Shown piece by piece: positions 26,035 through 35,642 of a DNA stretch of 64,000 bases. How positions within the stretch are numbered: the stretch's first letter is position 1; each line of letters begins with the position of its first letter. The DNA comes from DATBAX01 sp963762965. GTDB taxonomy: Bacteria; Acidobacteriota; Terriglobia; Terriglobales; Acidobacteriaceae. Position numbers and translations under genes: made by a program. The notes under the pieces are model-generated. The model did not search any database and was not told where the DNA came from. It saw only the letters and a program-made list of their open reading frames with translations. The stretch is from assembly GCA_963762965.1 (NCBI GenBank), contig CAVXME010000001.1, positions 806,001 through 870,000 on the forward strand. Direction: 5' to 3'.

Positions 26035-27467
26035 GCACTGCCGGAGAACAGTTCCTTCGTAAGGCTGCCGAAGTGTCCGCCGACATGGGACATCGCAAAC
26101 TCATCCGTCATGCGATTGACCAGTACAACGGTGCGGTGGGGCAAGGCCGGGCGCGGTTCCTCGATTGGGAAGAGGCGCGGCAAAGGAGTCACGAAATCAA
26201 GTGGGAAGCGGTCAATCACCTCGACCGCTATTTGCTCGAGTTCGAGCAGAAGGTTCGAGACCACGGCGGCCATGTTTTCTGGGCCGAGACTTCCGAGGAT
26301 GCCTGCAAGTACATCGCGGATCTCGCCATCCAACGCAACGTGCGCAAAGTGGTGAAGTCGAAGTCCATGGTCACCGAGGAAATCCACCTCAATCCTGCTC
26401 TGGAAAAAATCGGGATCGAAGTTTTTGAAACCGATCTCGGCGAATTCATTGTGCAATTGCGCAACGAACCGCCTTATCACATTGTCACGCCCGCCATGCA
26501 CCTGACGCGTGGTGACATCGCGGCCCTGTTCAAAGAAAAACTCGGCACCATCGATACCGACGATCCGCAACAACTGGTCGCTGCCGCCCGCGTTGCTCTC
26601 CGCAAGGCATTCTTTTCCGCGGAAATGGGAATCACCGGCGCGAATTTTCTGGTGGCTGATTCTGGCATGATCGCGCTCACCAGCAACGAGGGCAATGCGC
26701 GCTTGTGCAGCAGCATTCCGCGCATCCACGTAGCAATTGCAGGAATTGAGAAGGTCATTCCTCGTGCAGAAGACCTTGCCATTCTCTGGCCCGTACTGGC
26801 CACGGCAGGCACGGGCCAGCCGATTACGTGTTACAGCACTCTCATCGGCGGCCCGCGTAGGCCCAATGAAATTGACGGCCCGGAGGAATTTCACGTCATC
26901 CTATTGGACAACGGCCGTTCCGAACTCTTGGCGGACCCCGAGCAGCGCGAAGTTTTAAACTGCATTCGCTGTGGCGCCTGTCTGAATGTCTGCCCGGTTT
27001 ACCGGACGGTTGGCGGACACACTTATGGCACCACCTATCAGGGCCCGATCGGCAGCGTTCTGACACCACATCTTCGCGGGATCAAGGAGTTTCAGCATCT
27101 TTCGTCGGCCTCTTCCTTGTGCGGCGCTTGCACCGAAACTTGCCCAGTCAAGATCGATTTGCACCATCACCTCTTGCACAATCGCAGGAACGCCGTCGAA
27201 ACCAGGAATCGTTCCTGGCTCGAACGTATGGGATTCAAACTGTGGCGCTGGACGATGCTCAGTCCGCGAAGGTTTGCCTTCTTTGGTGCGATGGCCCGTA
27301 CCGGCATTCGTACGATCAATGCTCTCGGCCTGACCGGGACCGTCTTTGATCCCGCTCGTTCATGGACCAAAGATCGCGCCCCGCTCCGGGTTCCTGGCAA
27401 GTCATTCCGGGCTCTCTGGCAAGAACAAGAAACGACACTGGGGAAGGAACAAAATGGGGCCGACTGA
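26031..27467 (+). CDS. lutB: L-lactate oxidation iron-sulfur protein LutB
   Basis: 478 residues. The N-terminal LutB/LutC-like domain (about residues 60-290) includes KVVKSKSMVTEEIHLN and GITGANFLVADSG. Two 4Fe-4S motifs follow: CIRCGACLNVCP (about residue 310) and CGACTETCP (about residue 363). It passes electrons from L-lactate within the LutABC complex. Translationally coupled to lutA, and its end overlaps the lutC start. Confidence 0.92.
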   Translation: MSTAGEQFLRKAAEVSADMGHRKLIRHAIDQYNGAVGQGRARFLDWEEARQRSHEIKWEAVNHLDRYLLEFEQKVRDHGGHVFWAETSEDACKYIADLAIQRNVRKVVKSKSMVTEEIHLNPALEKIGIEVFETDLGEFIVQLRNEPPYHIVTPAMHLTRGDIAALFKEKLGTIDTDDPQQLVAAARVALRKAFFSAEMGITGANFLVADSGMIALTSNEGNARLCSSIPRIHVAIAGIEKVIPRAEDLAILWPVLATAGTGQPITCYSTLIGGPRRPNEIDGPEEFHVILLDNGRSELLADPEQREVLNCIRCGACLNVCPVYRTVGGHTYGTTYQGPIGSVLTPHLRGIKEFQHLSSASSLCGACTETCPVKIDLHHHLLHNRRNAVETRNRSWLERMGFKLWRWTMLSPRRFAFFGAMARTGIRTINALGLTGTVFDPARSWTKDRAPLRVPGKSFRALWQEQETTLGKEQNGAD

Positions 27468-28110
27468 AAACCCCGGACGGGAACGCATTCTGGCGCGCAT
27501 GCGGCAGGCCCTGACCGTTCCTTCCGCTAAACACACCGCGAGCGGAGAACGAAAACGCATCTTCGCTCCAATCCTTGATCCGCTTGATCGATTTCAAAAG
27601 GAGTGCGCAGGGAACAATACCGAGTGTCTGGTCACTGCCGACCCGCAGGCCAGCGCTGCCACCATTGCCGGCATCCTGGCGTTGCTTCCATCCGGAGAGG
27701 TCTTCGTGCAAGATTCTCCCGAGCTGCGAGCAATGGCGGCGGCTTGGGGCCAAACACACTCTCTCCGCTGGTCGACAGAAGGCGGCCCCAGCGAAGCATC
27801 CCAGGCGACGATTACGACTGTAGAGGCCCTGGTTGCGGCCACAGGTTCAGTTCTCGTGTCAGCGGCCTGTGGCGGGCGGGGAGCCTCCGTAGTAGCGCCG
27901 GTCCACATCGTCGTCGCTGGAGCCGGTCAATTGGTCCCCGACCTGGAATCCGCTTTCGCCCGCCTGCGCGACCGTGGGACACTCTCCCAGAACTCTTTCC
28001 TTTGCCTGATTACCGGTTCCAGCCGGACCGCGGACATCGAGAAAATTTTAGTCATGGGGGCGCACGGCCCGCGACGATTGGTCGTCGTGCTCTCGTTGGG
28101 CTCGGAATAG
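27454..28110 (+). CDS. lutC: L-lactate oxidation protein LutC
   Basis: 218-residue LutC/YkgG-family protein. I start it at ATG 27454 after GGGAAGGA, overlapping the lutB end by 14 bases. It begins with NPGRERILARMRQAL, a common LutC start, and has ITTVEALVAATGSVLVS and HIVVAGAGQLVPDLESA. The segment SRTADIEKILVMGAHGPRRL is the conserved end of the family. It completes the three-gene lactate complex and is followed by a strong terminator shared with the convergent ompH. Confidence 0.9.
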   Translation: MGPTENPGRERILARMRQALTVPSAKHTASGERKRIFAPILDPLDRFQKECAGNNTECLVTADPQASAATIAGILALLPSGEVFVQDSPELRAMAAAWGQTHSLRWSTEGGPSEASQATITTVEALVAATGSVLVSAACGGRGASVVAPVHIVVAGAGQLVPDLESAFARLRDRGTLSQNSFLCLITGSSRTADIEKILVMGAHGPRRLVVVLSLGSE

Positions 28111-28162
28111 GTTTAGGAGAATTGGCGGCGGACGGACCATTTCACGAAGAAATCCAAAGAAA

Positions 28163-28186
28163 AAAGCCGCGTCGAAACGCGGCTTT
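28163..28186 (-). terminator. Rho-independent terminator between lutC and ompH
   Basis: Perfect 10-bp stem (AAAGCCGCGT, CGAA loop, ACGCGGCTTT). On the minus strand the stem runs into a T-rich tract, so it terminates ompH; the plus-strand tail is shorter, so it may also serve lutC. Confidence 0.85.
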
Positions 28187-28221
28187 GATGGAACTCTTCT
28201 CTTCAGCGCGAGGCGTTGCAG

Positions 28222-28929
28222 CTACTTCGCGGCTGGAGTGGTGGTTTGCGGCTTCGCGGCTGGAGGCGCCGGTCTGCTCATTGGCGCCCCTGCCGCCGGC
28301 TTGGTTGGAGCCGTCCTGACGGGCGCGGGAACGCCGGACTGCGCGTTATACGCATCCACAATCACTTTCGTGATGTCCACGGCGGGACCATTCCACACCA
28401 CCGGGCCGTTCGGCCAGGGGTTGGACGTGTCCAGAAGCAGCCCGTATCCGTTTTCGCCTGCGTATTTCACCAGCATCGGGGCCATCTTTTGCAAAATGCG
28501 CTGGGCAATTTCGTTTTGCTGGGCCTGGGCGTCCTCGCGCGCGTCCTGGGCGGAACGTTCCAGCCGCTTTTGCTTGTCCTCAATCTGTTTCACCAGATTG
28601 CCGCGAGTATCGTCATTGAGCTTGGTGCCCTGGGTATCGAGCTGCTTCTTCAGGCTGTCGATTTCATCCTTCTGGCTCTTGAGCTCATTTTCCTTGGGTT
28701 CCAGTTTCTTGCTGAGGGCCTCGAAATCCCGCTGACCTTCGTTGCTGGCAAAGATTGCCTGCTCGATATTGATCGTCCCAATCTTGCTTCCACCTCCCAC
28801 AGCTACAGCTGGGGAGCCGGCGGAACTGGGAGCGGAAGGTAGTGCGGCGGCATTTCCATCAGTTTGGGCCATGGCCGCGATCGAGAAAGCGAAAGCAGTG
28901 GCCGTAAAAAATCGCAGAAGCTTTGTCAT
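28222..28929 (-). CDS. OmpH/Skp-family periplasmic chaperone
   Basis: 235 residues with a signal peptide (FFTATAFAFSIAAMAQ). It has the OmpH opening KIGTINIEQAIFASNEGQRDF, then a long coiled coil (about residues 70-150, rich in Lys, Glu and Gln), then a beta segment (YAGENGYGLLLDTSNPWP). The last 40 residues are a Pro/Ala-rich tail unusual for Skp. Skp chaperones carry unfolded outer-membrane proteins to BamA, and bamA lies just upstream in the same direction (265-base gap). Confidence 0.85.
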   Translation of the reverse strand: MTKLLRFFTATAFAFSIAAMAQTDGNAAALPSAPSSAGSPAVAVGGGSKIGTINIEQAIFASNEGQRDFEALSKKLEPKENELKSQKDEIDSLKKQLDTQGTKLNDDTRGNLVKQIEDKQKRLERSAQDAREDAQAQQNEIAQRILQKMAPMLVKYAGENGYGLLLDTSNPWPNGPVVWNGPAVDITKVIVDAYNAQSGVPAPVRTAPTKPAAGAPMSRPAPPAAKPQTTTPAAK

Positions 28930-29194
28930 GGGATTACTTTGAACTCCTTGGAGAATTGTGCTGGAAATTTTCCTAGATTCTCTTCACTGCCAATGCTGGA
29001 CCGCGCTCTAAGGCAAGCGCGAACGCGCTGACATCGCCGGATACGGTGCCTCTTCCTGGTAACGACTATCCTGCCGCGCTTGAACTCACGCCAACCTGGA
29101 GGCACGCTGACCACACCACTGCTGCCGCCGTCTCTAGGGTGCGAACGAAACATTATAGGTGCATCTTCCCCTCAGCGTCAAACCTGGGACTCCA

Positions 29195-32035
29195 TCAGAA
29201 CGTGGTTGCCACCGAGAAACGGAAGGTCTTCCGCGGTTCGCGCAGCAGATATTCCGGAGAGTACGCGTTCTTCGTCAGGGCATACGTGTACGCTCCGGCA
29301 GCGATGTTCTGGCAGTTCGGTTTCGTAGGGCAGTTCGGATTCGGAAACATGCTCAGCGAAATCGGGACCGGCGACTGCGCCACTTCGTCTAATCGCAGTG
29401 GATTAAATGCCCAGTAGATTCGGAAAGGCGCATTCACAATTGGCAGAAACACTTGCAATTCCAACCCCGTGGACATCCTCGGGACCCAGTTGGTGCTGCC
29501 GAGCGTGCTTAGATTCTGGGAGAAAAGCGGAAGATCTTTCGAACCGCCGGGTTTCACCCCTCCTACGCAGTTGAATGAGATGGGGTCCTGGCTTGGGCAA
29601 CCGAAAGTCGTGCCGTTCAGAGTATCCAGCTCCGAAGTGTTGATGCGTAACTGCGAGTTTCGCAGGATCGGGTCGATCCCCAGGTCCATAAACGGGGCCA
29701 ACGCCACCGGGCCGGCAATCGTGATCCGGTACTCCAGATTCGTTACCAGGCTGGCATCGCCACCCGGAAATACGATCTGGTCCACCGGAACCTGGATTGT
29801 GTAACGCGGGCCCTGGGGGTCGTTAGGGTACTTAGGAACCGTGGATCCATCAGGATTGCGCAGAACCACATTGGCCGTCGACGGCAGGAACGCGACCGGC
29901 GACACCGACCGGATGTCGAATCCACGCAAATCGTTTTCGCCGCCCATATAGGAACGTTGGAACGGCGGCGCAACCAGTCCGTCGAAACCGGTCAGGAAAG
30001 AGGCTTGCACATTGAATCCAATGGTGTTGCGGCGATTCTGGACGGGGATGAAGCGTTTGTATTGCACCACGGGACGAATGGTCTTCACCGTCCCTCCCAA
30101 ACCTGAAAATTCGCCTCCCACGTAATAACTGCTTCCGCTGTGCGGGGAAATGGCGGCGTCCAAGGTGTTTTTCGAATAGCTGGGGACCAGCTTGCTGGTG
30201 ATGATCCCGTCCAGCGCGCTGGGCCCGCTGATCCCGCTAAACGCCAGATAATTGAACAGCGACTTCGAAGCGGTAGTTAGCGCGACCAGCGACGATACAT
30301 CGTACGAATAACTCAGCCCCAAACGCTTGAAAGAGTGATGCAGCGGGTAAGCCAGAGACGTGCTGAACCCCTTGCTGGACTGCGTATAGTTCTGCAGGTT
30401 TTGCAGGACTTCCGACGACAGGTTCACCTGCTGCCCCGTCAACAGCGCTTCCTGCCGGGCCTGATCGTAAGTGGATTTCCGCGCGTACACTTGAAATCCG
30501 AATTGCAGCGGCCGGTCATGCAAATAGGGCTCGGTAAAACCGAAGACCAGGTCCCGCTGCAAATTGCCAATATTGGCTTGCACCGTCAGGGTTTCGCCTA
30601 AACCGAGGAAATTGTTGGTGCTGTAGCTGAGGCCGATGAAAGCACCCGCCAGCCCGCTCACTCCGCCCGTCAAACCGATGCTGTTCTTGCCCCTTTCTTT
30701 CACTTTTAGGGTCAGGTCGACGGTGCCTTCTTTTTCATCCAGGTGGCGCTCGGTAACGTTCGGATCATCGGGCTTCAACTGTTCGAAAAATCCCAACTGG
30801 TTGAGGCGCTGCAAACTGATTTCCCAGAGCCGCTGGTTATAAACCTGGCCTTCTTCCAGGACGATCTCGCGGCGGATCACCTTGTCCCGCGTCGTCGTAT
30901 TTCCAGTGAATTCAATTCTCCGCACGGAAAACTGCTTGCCCTCATCCACGTCGATGGTGAGGAAGACCAATTTCTTTTCTTCGTCAAAAGTGGTGTCCGG
31001 GATGGAAGTGAAGTTGATATACCCCTGTCCACCATAGGCCTTACGCAGATTTTCCAGGCCTTTGGACACCTTGTCGCGGTCAAAAACATCACCATCCTTG
31101 ATGGGAAAGACGCTGCGCAGGGCTTTTATGTTGTTGAAAGCTTTATTGTTTTTGAAGGTGATGCCGCCCAAGTTGTAGCGGTCTCCTTCTTCGACCACCA
31201 TGGTGATATCCACCGCCTTGCCGGGGCCGGCCTGGACCAACGGGACATGGAAACCGGTATGGCCCGTGTCGTGAATCTTGGTCGTGGGATCTTGCACCAC
31301 AACCTTGAAATAGCCGCGGTTCTGGAATTCCGCCCGCACCCGTTCCGTATCTTCATCCAGCTTGGTGGCGTCATAGGTCTTGGAAAAAAGGTTTTCCAGA
31401 AAGATGGAGCGGGGGATCCCGATGGGCTTCAGGTTCTTCATCGAGGCGCGCAGGATCCGGCTGTTCACATGCTTATTGCCCTGGAAGATAATGTCTCCAA
31501 CTTTGACCTTGGGGCCTTCCTTGATCACGAAAGTCAGGCTTACCGCTGCCGGAGGAATGGGGCGGATCTCAGTGCGGACGGTTGCGAATTGCCTCCCATG
31601 TTCAGCCAGCAGACCCTTAATCGTGACCTCGGCCTTTTTCACTTTGGTGGGATCATACTGGCTCTCGGGAGAAAGGCCCACTTTAGCTTCCTTAAAACGA
31701 TCCAGGACGTCGCTCTTTGAGACGGAACTCAACCCAACGTAGTCAATCTCCCGGATGGTGGGGCGTTCTACTACATAGATATGCAGCCGCCAGCCTTTGG
31801 GAGTCTGCTCGCGTTCGAAGCGGATGTCCTGGAAATATCCTGTATTCCACAGCGAGTTAAAGTCGCGCTCGATGGCCGCCTGATCGTAGACATCTCCCAC
31901 CCGGCTGAAGATTCTCGAACGCACCGTTTCCGCCGGAATGCGCCGGTTCCCGTGAATGACAATTTCCGTGATCACATCCTGCTGCCCGGCGCCCAGAGAA
32001 CTAACCATGAAAATGAGCAGCCAGAGACCGGCCAC
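29195..32035 (-). CDS. bamA: Outer membrane protein assembly factor BamA
   Basis: 946-residue Omp85 protein, the core of the beta-barrel assembly machine. After the hydrophobic signal (LWLLIFMVSSLG) come five POTRA repeats: ITEIVIHGNRRIPAETV, then IREIDYVGL, KVGDIIFQGNKHV, YNLGGITFKNNKAF and FSVRRIEFTGNTTTRDKV. The C-terminal barrel contains the Omp85 segment GGENDLRGFDIRSVSPVAFL (RGF loop motif) and ends in Phe. The start is GTG at 32035. It is longer than E. coli BamA (about 810), owing to extended barrel loops. Confidence 0.95.
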   Translation of the reverse strand: MAGLWLLIFMVSSLGAGQQDVITEIVIHGNRRIPAETVRSRIFSRVGDVYDQAAIERDFNSLWNTGYFQDIRFEREQTPKGWRLHIYVVERPTIREIDYVGLSSVSKSDVLDRFKEAKVGLSPESQYDPTKVKKAEVTIKGLLAEHGRQFATVRTEIRPIPPAAVSLTFVIKEGPKVKVGDIIFQGNKHVNSRILRASMKNLKPIGIPRSIFLENLFSKTYDATKLDEDTERVRAEFQNRGYFKVVVQDPTTKIHDTGHTGFHVPLVQAGPGKAVDITMVVEEGDRYNLGGITFKNNKAFNNIKALRSVFPIKDGDVFDRDKVSKGLENLRKAYGGQGYINFTSIPDTTFDEEKKLVFLTIDVDEGKQFSVRRIEFTGNTTTRDKVIRREIVLEEGQVYNQRLWEISLQRLNQLGFFEQLKPDDPNVTERHLDEKEGTVDLTLKVKERGKNSIGLTGGVSGLAGAFIGLSYSTNNFLGLGETLTVQANIGNLQRDLVFGFTEPYLHDRPLQFGFQVYARKSTYDQARQEALLTGQQVNLSSEVLQNLQNYTQSSKGFSTSLAYPLHHSFKRLGLSYSYDVSSLVALTTASKSLFNYLAFSGISGPSALDGIITSKLVPSYSKNTLDAAISPHSGSSYYVGGEFSGLGGTVKTIRPVVQYKRFIPVQNRRNTIGFNVQASFLTGFDGLVAPPFQRSYMGGENDLRGFDIRSVSPVAFLPSTANVVLRNPDGSTVPKYPNDPQGPRYTIQVPVDQIVFPGGDASLVTNLEYRITIAGPVALAPFMDLGIDPILRNSQLRINTSELDTLNGTTFGCPSQDPISFNCVGGVKPGGSKDLPLFSQNLSTLGSTNWVPRMSTGLELQVFLPIVNAPFRIYWAFNPLRLDEVAQSPVPISLSMFPNPNCPTKPNCQNIAAGAYTYALTKNAYSPEYLLREPRKTFRFSVATTF

Positions 32036-32474
32036 GAAACGTCCGGTGCGAACACAAGACTTTACAAATGAGGAAGATGGACCCCAAGAGTGGACCGGGA
32101 TGATCGGCGCGCCGCGCGTACCCTTGGTTAGGGCAGGGCTATCCTGATGAAAGCGAAGAATCGCTACTACCTCGGCTTACTGGAGTATGGAAAACGGCAA
32201 TTATACGGTAGAGCAGTGGAGACCGTCCAAGGGTCTGGCCATTCATTCTAGCTTATAACCCACTTTTAAGCTGGCCGGAAAAGCCCCACCTCAACCAAGA
32301 CGGAATTAAACGTGGCGGAGTTGCCTAGGTCGGTAAGTTTTTCTCATGTAAAGACTATTGACTCCGGCTCTTGGTCGGGGCTTGCCCTGGAAACCTGCTC
32401 CAGAGTTCAAACTCACGACAAAAGAGTGGGCGGCCAATGAGGCCGCCCTGAGTAAACCATGTGGGTTATCTCGA
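32036..32474. other. Intergenic region upstream of bamA
   Basis: 439 bases with no convincing gene. Its right end (32428-32448) holds the terminator of the upstream lipoprotein gene; the left end must hold the bamA promoter. A short inverted pair (AGCTTA/TAAGCT, about 32251-32270) is the only other structure noticed. Confidence 0.5.
32428..32448 (-). terminator. Terminator after the DUF4382-type lipoprotein gene
   Basis: 8-bp GC stem, GGGCGGCC/GGCCGCCC around AATGA, 27 bases past the stop. On the minus strand it is followed by ACTCTTTTG. Confidence 0.75.
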
Positions 32475-33860
32475 CTACGGCAGTACACGCACCCGGTGGG
32501 CCCACAATTCGGGGTTCCCGCTGCCGTCCTTGAAGACCAACCCACGAGCCACCAGGTTGGTACCGCTTGAGGACTGCAACCCGCTCAATCCATCCACGCC
32601 GATGAACAAGGTCGCGTTGCCGGTATTGACCGTGAGCGGCCCGCCCAGCACATATCCCAGCAGTAGGTTGTTGTTGAGCTGGAAGTTGCCCTGGTTGCCG
32701 CTGGTGATGTTCACGCTGCCGGTCACCAAATCGCCCACCACGCCTTGACGGCGTAACGAGATCATCGATGGAGTAAAGGCTTGGGTCGAGCTGTCCCAAC
32801 TGCCGCCGATGAAGATCCTTTGTCCCGCAACCATCGAACTGTCGCTGAACAGCAGATTGGTGAACCAGTTATCAAAGAAGCAGATGTCGTACTGATTCAC
32901 GGAGCTGACATCCAGTGTCACCACCGATCCCAGAGCGTAGGGCCCAGTGAGTGCCGGCAGCTCTTCGCCGATGTAGAGAGTGACAGTCTGCACCGGCCCA
33001 CTGGTTGGATTCACCGCCAGGATTCTTCCTGAAATGAAGGCGGCATCCGTGGAAATAACTTCCACATTGTTCGCCAGAATGCTGCCATCGCCTTGCACTG
33101 TGCCTTCCACCGAAACGAACGCCGGCGTGGCCAGGTTGTTCAAACTCCAGGTAGGACTAAAGTTGGTTTGCGAGTTGACGTCGACGGTTTCCTGAAATCC
33201 GAATGGCCCTTGCATCACGAAAGTGCTCTTGCCGGTATTGACTGAAACCAGGCCGCCGGTGAAGTCCGTAATTTGGCCTTCTTCAGCAGAGGCGCTCACT
33301 GCCGAAATGTAAATGGTCGGATTTACCACACCTGTGAGCGGCCCGCCAGGCCCCGAAGTTTGAAGCGATTGGCGCATATCAAAGTCCATATGCATCCCAG
33401 CCAGGCCGTTGCTGGTGACCACCATCGCGGTGGGAAAGTTCACGGTCACGGTGGTGCTGGTCAGCGTGCCGGCCAGCGTGGCCACTGTGGGCGGGTTGGC
33501 GCCGAGGTTCACATAGGTGATGACTGGATTATTTGCCAGCGTGATCACGGCGCTGGTGTAAGTGTCCGCCGGAACTGCATTGAATCCCAGCAAGGAACGC
33601 AAGCCGACGAAGCGCGCGAAATCCACCGATGTGGGAGCGCTCAAGAGCTGCACGGGGCTGCCCGAGCCATTCAGAGCGATGCTGTTGATGGTGACGTTGA
33701 AGGACAGCACCGATGGCAACGGCGCGTCTTCTCCGGTAACGAAAACTGCCGACGGGTTGGATCCGCCGCCGCCAAACCCACTATTGGATCCGCCGCCACA
33801 AGCGACCATGGTCAACGCGGTCAGCCCAAGCACTGCCAAAATTAACAAGAACCTTTTCAT
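32475..33860 (-). CDS. Exported DUF4382/DUF5666-type protein, probable lipoprotein
   Basis: 461 residues. The start at 33860 puts MKRFLLILAVLGLTALTMVACGG at the N-terminus, a signal with a Cys that could be lipidated, although the -3 Met is atypical for a lipobox. After a Gly/Ser linker comes a DUF4382-like domain (LPSVLSFNVTINSIALNG), then repeated DUF5666-like beta modules (VNTGKSTFVMQGPFGFQETV and VSVEGTVQGDGSILANNVEV). Such proteins are common in Acidobacteria; function unknown, probably surface or periplasmic. Confidence 0.7.
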   Translation of the reverse strand: MKRFLLILAVLGLTALTMVACGGGSNSGFGGGGSNPSAVFVTGEDAPLPSVLSFNVTINSIALNGSGSPVQLLSAPTSVDFARFVGLRSLLGFNAVPADTYTSAVITLANNPVITYVNLGANPPTVATLAGTLTSTTVTVNFPTAMVVTSNGLAGMHMDFDMRQSLQTSGPGGPLTGVVNPTIYISAVSASAEEGQITDFTGGLVSVNTGKSTFVMQGPFGFQETVDVNSQTNFSPTWSLNNLATPAFVSVEGTVQGDGSILANNVEVISTDAAFISGRILAVNPTSGPVQTVTLYIGEELPALTGPYALGSVVTLDVSSVNQYDICFFDNWFTNLLFSDSSMVAGQRIFIGGSWDSSTQAFTPSMISLRRQGVVGDLVTGSVNITSGNQGNFQLNNNLLLGYVLGGPLTVNTGNATLFIGVDGLSGLQSSSGTNLVARGLVFKDGSGNPELWAHRVRVLP

Positions 33861-33939
33861 GAAGAACTCCTGGTAACAGATTCTGGACAAACAAATTTCG
33901 AGGTACGCGAGTGGGAACCCAATCAGATTATGGAAGTTT

Positions 33940-33961
33940 CGTAACGTTGGGACACGTTACG
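33940..33961. promoter_or_regulatory. Inverted repeat upstream of the lipoprotein gene
   Basis: CGTAACGT and ACGTTACG around a 6-base spacer, perfect over 8 bp and extending to 10 bp with one mismatch. About 80 bases upstream of the start at 33860, a suitable place for an operator. The rest of the 33861-34141 spacer shows nothing further. Confidence 0.4.
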
Positions 33962-34141
33962 GAAGTACTTGCGGGTCGGACTGTGGCCTGAGCTGGATTG
34001 ATTCCTGGCTGGAAACTGCGGCAAACAAAGAAGAAACTGGAGCAGGACTGCGACTGGCCGACGTGTCCGAAATGGAATTCGGACTTGCACTAACGTAATG
34101 GCTTTGCATAAGCCAGCTGGCCACGAGCAATCTGCCCGCGG

Positions 34142-34732
34142 TTATTTTATTTCCATCACTTCTTTCTCTTTCACTTTACTCATGTCTTCCATCTTCTTGA
34201 TTTCATCGTCGGTGAGCTTTTGGGTTTCGTCCATCGCCCGCTTTTCTTCGTCTTCGCTGATTTTTTTGTCCTTCATCGCCTTCTTGATGGCGTCATTGCC
34301 ATCGCGCCGGATGTTGCGAACCGCCGTGCGGTGTTCCTCAAGAACTTTGTGCAGGTGCTTCACCATGTCCTTGCGGCGATCTTCCGTAAGCGGCGGCACC
34401 GGGACGCGAATCATTTTGCCATCATTCATGGGATTCAATCCCAACTCCGCCGTACGGATGGCCTTTTCAATGGCCGCCAGAGCCGTAGGATCGAATGGCT
34501 GGATGGTAATGAGCTGGGCCTCCGGTGCATGCACGGTGGCCACCTGATTCAATGGCATCAGCGAGTCGTAATACTCAACCCTCACCGAGTCCAGCATCTG
34601 GACCGAAGCCCGCCCGGTGCGAGTCGAGGCAAGTGCCTTGCGGAAATCGTCGACCGCCTTGTCCATGCGGGTTTTAAGTTGAATGTAAGTTTCTTTGAGG
34701 CCAGGAATCGCAGCCATTGTGGCTTGAGCCAT
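34142..34732 (-). CDS. frr: Ribosome recycling factor
   Basis: 196 residues, close to the usual 185. With EF-G it splits post-termination ribosomes. Characteristic RRF segments: KAVDDFRKALASTRTGRASV, LNQVATVHAPEAQLI, DRRKDMVKHLHKVLEEHR and AVRNIRRDGNDAIKK. GGGGAG lies 8 bases before the ATG. It follows pyrH in the same direction (111-base gap), the classic pyrH-frr order. Confidence 0.95.
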   Translation of the reverse strand: MAQATMAAIPGLKETYIQLKTRMDKAVDDFRKALASTRTGRASVQMLDSVRVEYYDSLMPLNQVATVHAPEAQLITIQPFDPTALAAIEKAIRTAELGLNPMNDGKMIRVPVPPLTEDRRKDMVKHLHKVLEEHRTAVRNIRRDGNDAIKKAMKDKKISEDEEKRAMDETQKLTDDEIKKMEDMSKVKEKEVMEIK

Positions 34733-34843
34733 TTGTTAGCTCCCCAGAGAATCAATATCAAAACTGTAAATTATAAACCTTGGAAACGAACTGTAGTTCG
34801 TAACGAGCATCCGTGGAAATCCGCGAAGATCCGTGGCCAGCTT

Positions 34844-35560
34844 TTACGCACTCACCAGCGATCCAATCTTCTCGCCAGCTATAACTTTCTTGATATTGCC
34901 GCGCTGATTCAGATTAAAAATGATGATGGGCAGGTTGTTGTCCTTGCACAGAGAGATGGCCGTGGAGTCCATCACCTTGAGGCCTTTTTTCAACACATCC
35001 ATGTAGCTGATCTCCGTGAACTTCTTGGCATCCTTCACCAGCATGGGGTCAGCGTCGTAAATGCCGTCGACTTTTGTGGCCTTCAGGATCACGTCTGCTT
35101 TGATCTCCATGGCGCGCAGCGAAGCCGCCGTGTCGGTCGAGAAATAGGGATTGCCGATTCCTCCGGCGAAGATGACCACGCGCCCTTTTTCGAGATGGCG
35201 CATGGCGCGGCGGCGAATAAAAGGCTCAGCCACCTGGTTCATTTCGATGGCTGACATCACGCGCGTATAGACGGATTGCTTCTCCAGCGCGTCTTGCAAG
35301 GCCAAAGCGTTGATGACCGTGGCCAGCATGCCCATGTGGTCCGCCGAAACGCGGTCCATTTCCTTGGCTTGTTCCGCCACTCCTCGAAAGAAGTTCCCTC
35401 CACCGACCACGATGGCGATCTGCACTCCCGAGGTTTTCACGTCCGCCAATTCGGCGGCGATTTCGTGGATTCGTAATGGGTCGACACCAAAACCCTGGGT
35501 CGCGGCCAGGGCCTCGCCGGAGAGCTTGAGCAGGATGCGCTTGAAGACGGGGGTTGTCAT
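34844..35560 (-). CDS. pyrH: Uridylate kinase
   Basis: 238 residues, the bacterial UMP kinase that makes UDP for nucleotide and envelope-sugar synthesis. Seen: RILLKLSGEAL at the start, IVVGGGNFFRG, the MDRVSADHMGMLATVINALAL signature, FAGGIGNPYFSTDTAA and KATKVDGIYDADP. It lies downstream of tsf, separated by a strong terminator, so pyrH-frr probably has its own promoter in the short gap. Confidence 0.96.
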   Translation of the reverse strand: MTTPVFKRILLKLSGEALAATQGFGVDPLRIHEIAAELADVKTSGVQIAIVVGGGNFFRGVAEQAKEMDRVSADHMGMLATVINALALQDALEKQSVYTRVMSAIEMNQVAEPFIRRRAMRHLEKGRVVIFAGGIGNPYFSTDTAASLRAMEIKADVILKATKVDGIYDADPMLVKDAKKFTEISYMDVLKKGLKVMDSTAISLCKDNNLPIIIFNLNQRGNIKKVIAGEKIGSLVSA

Positions 35561-35617
35561 TCAGTTGTTAGTGTAGTTCGAACCGGCTAAAAAATCAGAT
35601 TTCTACAAACATAAAAA

Positions 35618-35638
35618 AAGGGCGCTCAAGGCGCCCTT
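35618..35638 (-). terminator. Terminator between tsf and pyrH
   Basis: 8-bp stem AAGGGCGC/GCGCCCTT, followed on the minus strand by a run of seven T. It starts 5 bases after the tsf stop. Confidence 0.9.
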
Positions 35639-35642
35639 CAAA

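Noticed and set aside
30743..31720. Long plus-strand open frame opposite bamA (325 residues)
   Set aside because: Antisense shadow of a certain gene; composition follows the bamA codon pattern and matches no family.
34220..35254. Plus-strand open frame opposite frr and pyrH (344 residues)
   Set aside because: Antisense shadow; it spans two convergent-strand genes and the spacer between them.
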